A stretch of 64,000 nucleotides of DNA from assembly GCA_917880725.1 (NCBI GenBank), contig OU862879.1:15407741-15471740 (forward strand), read 5' to 3'. The stretch comes from Selenia dentaria (lineage: Eukaryota; Arthropoda; Insecta; Lepidoptera; Geometridae). The position numbers and the translations under genes are program-made. Shown here piece by piece: positions 55,677 to 64,000 of this stretch; position 1 is the stretch's first letter, and each line of letters starts with the position of its first letter. The notes beneath the pieces are model-generated. The model made no database searches. It had not been told where the DNA came from and saw nothing but the letters and a program-made list of their open reading frames with translations.

Positions 55677-56895
55677 TGAATAAAGCACGTAAATCCTTTT
55701 ACGCTGGTTCGATTTCACTGCAGCTTATGAACCTTAGCAGGACTTCATAAAATGTATTTAAATAAGGATATTCGAAATGTGAGTGTAAACATCCACATTT
55801 CGCCAGTCATGTTCTTGATATAAGATAATGTTGTAACTACTAATTATTGAGTCCTGTTGTCAGTTCCTTAGCTGTTTTTACCACCCTTCAAGTGGCGGTG
55901 ACCCGCATGTGGCCAAATTAGATTACGCTAAAGCGGCGCGTGGCCTCCGACGGCCAAAATGCGCGCTAAAAGACCCCCTTTTTTAATCATATAAGTACCA
56001 ATATGTACACATTTCAGGTTTTTGGATAAGTTTTATAGGGACTTTTACGGGTAAACAATTTCTACAGAAAATCTTACTTGTTAGTGTTACTTACACAATA
56101 ATTGTAAAGTTTTGGGTTGCAACAATGGTCAAATATCCCAAAACTAGGAGTAGGAGATTTTTTGTAACAATTTAAATATACGAAGGCTGAACAATAAAAC
56201 GTAAAAACCTTTTCTTTTCTGAGGTAATGGTGAAATTGTAACAAGACCCAGTCTCGTAGGTACAATGGTTAGAACTTTTAATTGGGGTTTTAACTTTTAA
56301 TTGCGTGATGCTAAAGCCAAAGAATTCTCTTCTTTCATCAAATTAACGCTGCTATACGGTTTCTACTCTCTAAAGAGCTATCTGCAGATCTCAGTCCTTA
56401 ATTAAGACTGCTTTTAGCTTTGTTTTGTATACGCAGACTACTTTAGAGTGACGCAGTTTGTTGGTTAAATGTTTTTACGTTCTATTTCCTTATGAATTTA
56501 ACAAATGTCATTAGGAAATTTACTTTTCACCTCACGACCTCAAAAACGGTTGGTATAAATATAAACATATTAAATTTGGGGTTCATTACCGGCTTAAAAT
56601 CAGTGAGAAGAAGTAGGTACATTTTTGTCAGCCCGTGAGGGAAAATGTTGTGTCTTTAGAATGCAGCGTTCTAAATTCACAAAACCTTGGCATTTCTAAT
56701 GTCATTGACGAACAAAAGTTTCAGTAAGTATTTACTTTATTGTATGCTTGAGTTTTTGATAGCGTTCATAAAGATTCGTTCAATAGTATGATTGTTTACA
56801 ACTTGTACTATCTCACTAGGGCGATGAAATATATATGACCTAATAATATATTAGCAACGTCAATAGTTGCTTGTACCTATGAACCCACTACGCTT
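55677..56895. other. No gene seen
   Basis: Mostly AT-rich. The GC-richer patch 55880-55970 (ggcggtgacccgcatgtgg) has no frame. Confidence 0.35.
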
Positions 56896-56898
56896 AAC

Positions 56899-57712
56899 TA
56901 AGGCGCTGTGCCCACCTAAGCAACGTGACAAGTGATCTGACATGTAAATTGCAACTAGCACCAACATTCTAAGTACCTAACTGTATGGAGACTATGGAGC
57001 AGCGCCCATTCACGGGGCTACCGTGACACGACCTGCAGGCCTAGACAAAAGATGTTTCTGTTAACGTTAACGCCAAACAACAACTCCAAAATGTATGGCG
57101 TTGACATTACCTGTGGAAAAGTCACGTGAGGTCACGCTAAGTTCGTAGACGGGACCCGGGAAAATCTGTCTGTAGCGTGTGCGGAAAAACGCCTGCTTGA
57201 ATTTTGTCTAGGCCTGCTGACGTGCCACTCAGCGTGCTACTAGTAACGCAATGAAGTGACACGTGACACGAAACTTGTAGTTACTTGTTAGTAAAATGAA
57301 GGAAGATCTACCATATAATATAAAATGTGTTCATTTATTCCTTGGTTTCCTGAATCTGGTCTACTGTTCAAGTAAATAAGGTATTAATTTTTCGAGTACC
57401 TATCATTTAATAAGCTTCTTTTTCATTCTATAAAATGTCTTGAATCTATGAGGATGTGTTTTATTCCTTCAAAACCACGTATGTGTCACGAGAAACGTCA
57501 TCGACCATTTTGAATTCCTATTTGAAATTTGTAAATAAGCAATAGCATCATGTTCTTCATCAAACGACGACATAGTTGTGCTGTAATATGTTTCTGGCAT
57601 GAGTGGCAATTCACTCTGGTGGGTGTCATCGAATGTCGTGCCAGAGTCATGCTACATGGCACAGGATAATCACGTTGCTGTCATGTTGCTTAGGTGGGCA
57701 CAGCGCCTAAAA
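56899..57712. mobile_element. TIR DNA transposon remnant, 0.81 kb
   Basis: aggcgctgtgcccacctaag caacgtgaca at left and the inverse at right, about 30 bp with one or two mismatches. Inside are repeated gtcacgtgacac-type and gtgccactc motifs. No transposase frame. The length of the target duplication is unclear. Confidence 0.8.
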
Positions 57713-57829
57713 TAAGAACTTCTCTTATAAATAAAAGTCAGTTGCTGTTCGTTAATTACGCTATAACTCAGCTTGACCGATTTAACAAAATATTGTTTGT
57801 TTTGTTTGCTCTGATACTGTGAAGAATAT

Positions 57830-58100
57830 CATGATTTTCTCTGTATCGCCACGCAGGTGAAACCGCAGGGCTCAGCTGGTATATGCATATAATCCAATAA
57901 CTTAGATTATATTAAAAAATTAATCGCTTACTTGGAATTCGAATTTCGCAATAATTAGCATTACCTTTGTCGAAAAATCATCTGTTAATTTAATTGAAAT
58001 TATTACTTCTATTACTTCAGATTACCTAATCTATACTATAATATTATAAGAGGAAAGGTCTGTATGTATGTCTGTAACGAATTGGCTCAAAAAGTTAGTA
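57830..58100 (+). mobile_element. Two A|TC...CTRR|T element ends
   Basis: 57840-57878 is a 3' end (gccacgcaggtgaaaccgca, ctcagctgg|t). 58028-58100 is a 5' end (A|TCTATACTATAATATTATA). They are in tandem but do not make a single copy. Confidence 0.55.
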
Positions 58101-58267
58101 AATTTTTTCGTGTTTAAACTTTTTGGTCTATTTTTGTTAATTATGGCCCGATTTACATGTAACTTTCCTATATTGTAATGCCATTAATAAGGTGTCTTGT
58201 AGTTCAAGTGTTTTTTTGAATTCATTCTATTGAATTGGTGGTTTGGCAGTATTTGTAAAAATAAAAT

Positions 58268-58921
58268 TTGGGGTTGGATGTTCCCTCCCGGAGGGGCTGC
58301 TTGTTCCGCGGAACAACTTACCCCAACGAACCTTCAATGTTACCTATAATTTTTAAGCAGCATTCGACAACAAGTGATGTGCTTCAGACTTCTGCTTCGA
58401 CCATTGATATTCACCAAGAACTTCAATCAACACCAGTAAAGACAAATGCTACTGCTGTGTTTAGCCCTGAATTAGTAAAACCCTGACCAAATTTGGTCTT
58501 CGTTTGGATGTCAACAAAACGACGTATACGAAAGACAGCTGTTTTAACTGACACGCCCGAAAATAATGCATTAGCCGAAGAGCAGTCAAAGAAGTCAAAG
58601 AAGAATGAAAACGTAGCAAAGAAAGGAAAAGGGAAAGCCAACAGTAACAGTAAAGAAAAAGGTAAAGGCAAGGCGAAAGGAAAGGGTAAAGCTCAACAAA
58701 ACGCTAAACGAAGAGTATTACAAGAAAGTGATAGTGATAAGGATCTGGAATGGTACTGCATAATTTGTTGTGATTCATATTCAAATTCGCGTCCAAGAAA
58801 ACAGTGGATAGAATGTACCATGTTTAAGAATTGGGCGCATGTTAAATGTTTAAATAAATGCAACATAGTTGCTTATGTATGTCCCAATTGTGAGTCAGGT
58901 GAAGAAATGAGTGATGAATGA
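58268..58921 (+). pseudogene. Pogo-like transposase C-terminus with PHD-like finger
   Basis: The second open frame (58493-58921) reads KTAVLTDTPENNALAEEQSK, a very Lys/Gly-rich linker (GKGKANSNSKEKGKGKAK), QNAKRRVLQESDSDKDLEWY and a Cys/His finger: CIICCDSYSNSRPRKQWIEC then WAHVKCLNKCNIVAYVCPNC. This LTDTP-linker-finger layout ends many pogo/jerky-type DDE transposases of insects and is thought to bind DNA or chromatin. The frame just upstream (58268-58486) is separated by a stop. The DDE domain is absent. Nearby ttccgcggaacaactta and 59318-59370 look like subterminal repeats. Confidence 0.7.
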
Positions 58922-59695
58922 GAATGAAAGTGACCAAAGTGAATTAATTATAATTATTACCAATGGCTGATTAAAAAACAGTAAGATTACAAGACTGATG
59001 ATTGATCTTCATAAGTTGATTATACCTATTTGTAAGTTGATAGATCTCAATTGTTAGTTAATTTGATAAAAAGTTTATCTGAAGATTACCAGTTATGTTA
59101 TTTTTTAAAAGTTAAATATGTATCTTACAAGATTTATAACCTAATAAATGTCAAATATGACTTGAAATTTAAAAGAAGGTTTTTTTTTTTGATATTTTTA
59201 AACTTCAGCTATGCATCTGAGAGAAATTATAATATAAAACATATTATAAATCTATTTAATGATTGTTTTATTTACAAAAACCCATTTTATTCTCACATCA
59301 TATTTTCATAATCTAAGCGGAACAATTTGCCTCACGGGTGGAACAACTCACCCCAAAGCGGGGCTGAAAGTTCCACTCCGAAATTTGTAAAAAAAATTTT
59401 TGAAAAAAAAGTATCTACTGAGATATTGGCCCAAATCACTATAATATTACAAAAACCGATAGACAACTCTTTGATATTTCCACATATCGAAAATTCATCC
59501 TATCATTTACATAATGAAATTCCATGTTATTGGAAAATCGGCACTTGCACCCCCCACCTCCCCTACTTATTTGGTACTTACTAACATTGAAAAACTATCG
59601 ATAATCCTCGTACTTTTTGTATTCTCTTGATCAATCGCACTACAAATATGTGATAAACTGGTATTCTATTATTTGTGATTTTATAGATACACATC
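58922..59695. other. Pogo-element flank, no other gene
   Basis: 59318-59370 repeats ggaacaactcaccccaaag-type sequence seen at 58300-58330, consistent with a subterminal region of the same element. The rest is AT-rich. Confidence 0.45.
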
Positions 59696-59699
59696 ATAT

Positions 59700-60040
59700 A
59701 ATCAGCCCATTTTGTTCCCACTGATGGGACTCAAGCCTTCTTCTCAGAGAGAGGAGTTGGACCATAATCCACCACGCGGGTCCAGTGCGGCTTGGTGGAT
59801 AGGTTAGTGGCTAAGCCATGTCGAAGTTTTCAGGCCTTCGACGTAGCCTAACGACTGTTGTCCTAAGACAAACAACCGGGACGGAAGGCTTAACGTGCCC
59901 TCCGAAGCACGGAAGTGCTCAGTTGAATAATGCCACTAGCTCACCCATACAAGTCCTGACCGCAGCAAGTGTTGCTTAACTTGTTGATCGGTTAAGATCG
60001 CCAAGTCAAACTCCGCTACGAGCGCTTCTATCTAGACATT
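59700..60040. repeat. Dispersed repeat, gggacggaaggcttaacgtg family
   Basis: cccactgatgggactcaagc, cttctcagagagaggagttg, cagtgcggcttggtggat, gggacggaaggcttaacgtg, ccctccgaagcacggaagtg: a block I know as widespread in lepidopteran genomes (SINE or LINE tail). No coding. Confidence 0.6.
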
Positions 60041-60239
60041 TTTATTTTATTGATACACTTAACAATAAAATAAAAATGTTTTTAATTTTGCAACAATTAT
60101 ACTAACTATTATATTGTATGGCTTTTCTTATGAAATGATAGAATCGGACACGCAGATCTCTACTATTAAGGCTGGTTACAGTAGGATAAAATATATTTAT
60201 TTTATCACAGTATTTACTTTCGTTATGTTTACATTTCTA

Positions 60240-60950
60240 CCATTTAATCGGAAGACCATTCAAACCTTTGCAATATAACTTTTGGGGCCTAGACTCCACA
60301 AACTGTGTGAATTCGTTTGTACTGCTACCTGGGAAAAAATGTATTCGTGCCAAAATTGTCCTAATCGCGGAAAAATGGTAGTCAGTTGGGGCGAGATCCG
60401 GCGAGTGTGGAGGATGACGGATGGTTTCTAACTGCAGGTTTTCTAGAGCTAAAACAAATTAACGAGCAGTATGAGGTCTTGCGTTATCATGAAGCAATAA
60501 TAGAGAAGACATATTGACAAGTCGGGGCTGTTTTATTGCGAGTTTCGCCATCATTGTTTGTAGTGTCCATTATTATTTGGCCGAGCACTAAAATCTGTTT
60601 AAGTGTAACGTTATCGTATCGTTTGTGTATTCAGTACAAACTATGAGTTATCTGTGCTACTATTGTACTAGATAAATGACAGTTTGTACTAAATACTTTA
60701 ACGATGCAATAACGTTACACATAAACAGATTTTCGCGCTCAGCCCACTGTAGATATTTACTCTGCAGACACAGTAACCATTTGCAGTTATTTTCTGACCG
60801 GATCTGAGGCAGCTATAGTGAATTATATCATGAAGTGACCACCAAACCGTTAGCATCACTTTTATATGGGCAAGCTTAGCTTTAGAGCAGATCTTTTAAA
60901 ACATTCCTGCTCGGCATTGCAGTAGTACGCTTTTCAACCCGTTGTGATGA
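60240..60950 (-). pseudogene. Mariner transposase, degenerate, with a nested MITE
   Basis: Minus strand: KVMLTVWWSLHDIIHYSCLR, SGQKITANGYC, then after an interruption MMAKLAIKQPRLVN, LLLHDNARPHTAR*, LQLETIRHPPHSPDLAPTDY, HF, and ending VESRPQKLYCKGLNGLPIKW. These are the second and third catalytic regions of mariner (HDNARPH and SPDLAPTDY). An in-frame stop follows HTAR; other frames shift. The interruption is the MITE at 60579-60744. Confidence 0.85.
60579..60744. mobile_element. MITE nested in the mariner pseudogene
   Basis: Arms of about 65 bp: ccgagcactaaaatctgttt aagtgtaacg / cgttacacat aaacagattttcgcgctcag, with agtttgtac near the centre. Confidence 0.8.
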
Positions 60951-61826
60951 CAAGTTTCACTCCAATTCGCCCACTAACTTCACTTAAGTACTACAGTTTC
61001 CGTACTGAAGAATGAAGAATCTTTCTTAAATCTACTCTGTATAGTTAGGCGTATAACCAAAACTATAAAAGCTATTATGGTGGGACTGTTATCACCCTAT
61101 TCAAATATCGGAATGTTTTCCCAGTGCCACATCGCCATGTTTCGCTTAAATGATCGCTCTATTAGAAACACTTCTTATGTTTACTCACGCAATAAGGTAA
61201 AGCCACAAAATAAACGTACAAGTGGCTGAACATCAGTTGAAAAAGCTTCACCCGCTCCTTTATCGGAGTCAACCAGGCGCCCTAAACAAATTTGTGCACA
61301 ATTGGATTAGGTATGGGTATTAAAGTTTAATTTATCCACGATATACTTAGACTGCAGTGTGGATGGAGTCTAGGTACTTACTTAGGTTTATAATGGCCTT
61401 ACTTTAAATACACACCATCGAGCCTAAAGGTACATCCCCTAAGGGGCCAGACAAGGCAACCCCCACATTTTGCCTTTCGCTTATTGTTTTCACATATAAT
61501 ATAAGGCTAGTCTTAGTCGGCGCTTACTACATTCATGTTAAAGGGGGTACATATTCTAATCTCGGAAAACTTTGTTCATACTAACTTTATTCTAAAATAC
61601 CGACGCACAAAATATTGAAAATTAAAACTACCTAACCATGTAAATATCGAAATGCTGAAAGTCAGAAAATAACAGTTCTAGATCTTTTATTAAAATAAAT
61701 TTAAACGAAAGAATCAAATGCCACACTATAATACTCAATTAAAAGAAAACCTTGCACGTATTTTAATTAAAAAACACATCGACCGAATATGCAACGATAA
61801 TCACTCGATATTTCAATTTTAGACAT
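60951..61826. other. No gene seen; possible mariner 5' part
   Basis: 60950-61290 may be the decayed N-terminal half of the same mariner copy, but I cannot read it with confidence. 61290-61826 is AT-rich. Confidence 0.35.
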
Positions 61827-61978
61827 TATGGCCTTTATTAATAAACGTTGCGTAAACCTATATTAGGCGTAACATGCCATGTCTTGCTTTCACTCGTGAC
61901 ATTTACTGCAAGCGAAAAATTGACAGATAGATGTTTTAACTACTCCGGGTATACGCCAAGTTTATTAATAAGGCCGTA
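61827..61978. mobile_element. MITE, 152 bp
   Basis: tatggcctttattaataaac at left and inverted tacggccttattaataaact at right, with TA at the outer edges. Confidence 0.7.
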
Positions 61979-63500
61979 TATGTGTAATAATTTCCGATAG
62001 TTCGATATAATTGATATTATATTTTCGACGTTTAGCAAAATTTACACTTTTTAAAATTTTCGACTGTCATATTTTATGTCCCCAAATCGATGACCCAGTT
62101 TGATATTATAATTTTACGTTTTTTATACATTATTTATATGTTATTTTTATTTTTATATAATTCAGCTAATAAGTATAGTAAACAAAAAAGTGTTATATGC
62201 TTCTGTGTTATAGCATTAAATATTTTTAATCGTTATGTGTTTAAATTTTAGGGGTTTAACTGTCGGTGTATTGGTTTTGGATGATTTAACTGGGTCAGTC
62301 GTAACCGGAATCGTATTAAACGGATGTACTTTTATAGTAGCTTATATTAAAACCAAACATATGCCTATACTTATGTCGCTAAAAACGGTTCGTTGTTATA
62401 ATGCGAAGTCGTACTAAACGGACTACACTGTATAGGTATATCTTTTGTTACCTGTCGTCTGCAGCTTTGCACATGTTACTTTCCCAAGGTGGCAATATCA
62501 ATATCCCTACTAGAGCTTTTATCAATTAGGTAAGTAAATATATGACCTGGTGGCACTGTGGATAAATTGTCGAGGTCTCACTAAGTACTCATGCAAAATC
62601 ATTAACCATTTACAATACCTATTAGTAAAACTAAAGTAAGATTGAAAAATAAAAGAAAATGACTCACAATTGTGAACCACCTTAGGCCATTTATGAACCT
62701 TGTGTAAATGTAAATGTGTCGTGTAAATATGTAAATTTAACCTGCAAACTCTGAAAACTCAATGTACGGAGTATTGATGTTTAGATATTTTCAATTTGGA
62801 GACCTACCTACTACCTACTTATTAAGTTGATAAACTTTATTCTTATTCTTATGTAAGCAATGTATGCAGATTCTAAATTCCCCACTACCAGCTAGTAGTG
62901 TAGTGGGGAATAAAAATTATCTTCTGCACTGCCTGTAGTGCAGCTTGTTAGTGCAGCGTGTAACGGAACAGGCTCTGGATGAGGATTCCGTCACGATTCA
63001 CAAATATAGAGACATTTAAAAAGTATCTTGGTATGAACAAATATTGATGAAATTTAGGCAATCAAAAATAGAAGACAGCTTTAATGTATAATATTGAGAT
63101 TTATATGTTAGGTCGGGTATTTCTTAAAGCAAGACTATACTTACTGAAAATGATAAGCAGCATATAATATTTAAGCTACCACAATATTCGATGTAGCAAA
63201 CATTTAAATCGATTGCTCAAACAGTATTGATAAGTGATTTCAAGGAAAATCAAAATGTTATAATTCTTTAAATACATAAAAGATTTAAGCAAAATTAATA
63301 CAATTACCATGAAAATAAGCACCATTGATATTTTTAACCATACAAAGGTGTGGTGACGACTCGCTACGATCTCCTTGTAGGTAATACATACTCCAAGCTG
63401 TACATAAAGAGTTCCTTTAACTTTAACTTTTTTGTTTGACACTTTCAAAATTAAAATTAGATGATGTTTTTATGACAGCGATTCGGACAGGGTTTTTTTA
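61979..63500. other. No gene seen
   Basis: AT-rich. 62877-62911 is a hairpin (attccccactac / gtagtggggaat). No domain in any frame. Confidence 0.35.
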
Positions 63501-63539
63501 TGTAGATTGATTATATTTGGGTTGGACAACACACGTGTA

Positions 63540-63680
63540 TCATTTAAATTACGAGAGAGAAACACTTTCTGCAGTGCTAGTAACAACAGCAAGGATCACA
63601 GCTGGAGTTCGCTGCTAGTATCTAGGTACGCATCGGAGATACCTTCGGTGTCCTCATTGGTGACCCCGACGTGATGATGA
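63540..63680 (+). repeat. Possible LTR end with primer-binding site
   Basis: ggtaccttcggtgtcctcat-like text is followed by tggtgaccccgacgtgatga, which resembles the tRNA-primer site that follows the 5' LTR of some insect Ty3/gypsy elements. Nothing downstream to 64000 reads as gag. Tentative. Confidence 0.3.
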
Positions 63681-64000
63681 AAATGAGTTGATGAGAGAGT
63701 ACTGTAGATGCCAAAAAGAAGGTATGAATTTTGCTATTCAAATATAATGGTACTTCCTGCATCGACTTGATCGTGATCGAATACGGAATACTACGCGCGA
63801 GTTCTATATATTGAGTCAGGAACGTATCTGTGAAATGATCGTAATATATCGAAGATTATTGCTCGGAATGTTTCCTAAAATGACTTCGACCAATTTTCGC
63901 TGCGACTAAGGCTAGCGATACATCGACGTTTTAAGGCCTACCATTCGGCAGTTATTCTAGACAATATTTTATTAATGTGAGGAAAACATTTTTGATACGC
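63681..64000. other. No gene seen to the window end
   Basis: AT-rich with no recognisable frame. If the preceding signal is a primer-binding site, this would be a retroelement leader. Confidence 0.25.

Noticed and set aside
62235..62417. 60-codon plus frame (GLTVGVLVLDDLTGS)
   Set aside because: Short, AT-rich context, no supporting signals.

Overview
The window looks like nuclear DNA of a moth or butterfly (Lepidoptera). It is AT-rich and intron-rich. It is packed with insect-type mobile elements: RTE, jockey-like and RNase H-bearing LINEs, Penelope, Ty3/gypsy, BEL/Pao, mariner, pogo-like and hAT elements, many small foldback elements, and a short dispersed family with A|TC...CTRR|T ends of a kind I know from Lepidoptera. 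There are no bacterial operons, CRISPR arrays, rRNA genes or intact tRNA genes. The species cannot be named from the sequence alone.

Layout. 0.1-4.4 kb: a GC-rich retroposon with perfect target duplications beside a jockey-like LINE remnant, then a TIR element. 5.6-5.9 kb: first exon of a THAP zinc-finger gene (minus) next to a GC-rich promoter-like block. 6.3-14.3 kb: the best host gene, a five-exon 1-acyl-glycerol-3-phosphate acyltransferase (minus, 280 aa) whose exon phases all match and whose four acyltransferase motifs are present; its introns hold several MITEs. 14.7-20 kb: nested repeats. 20.3-21.7 kb: a secreted six-cysteine protein in two exons (plus). 22-30.5 kb: repeats, a Penelope GIY-YIG remnant and two deletion derivatives of a THAP-encoding transposon. 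30.5-34.7 kb: a decayed Ty3/gypsy pol with a likely 3' LTR (minus), then a BEL/Pao integrase tail (plus). 35.1-38.9 kb: a hAT-like element, a tyrosine-recombinase-like pseudogene with an inverted duplication of its 5' exon, and two MITEs. 39.2-42 kb: a THAP first exon, a four-exon THAP protein gene (plus) and a SWIM zinc-finger gene (minus) that converge and overlap in their coding ends. 42-64 kb: almost entirely mobile DNA (hAT, LINE, mariner, pogo-like with a PHD-like finger, MITEs).

Functionally, only the acyltransferase (phosphatidic acid synthesis), the secreted protein and the THAP and SWIM proteins (probable DNA-binding proteins, perhaps domesticated from mobile elements) look like candidate genes. 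Everything else records successive insertions, several of them datable relative to one another because they are nested and keep target-site duplications.

All family assignments rest on reading motifs by eye. No alignment or database search was run, and splice junctions are inferred from reading frame and GT/AG signals.
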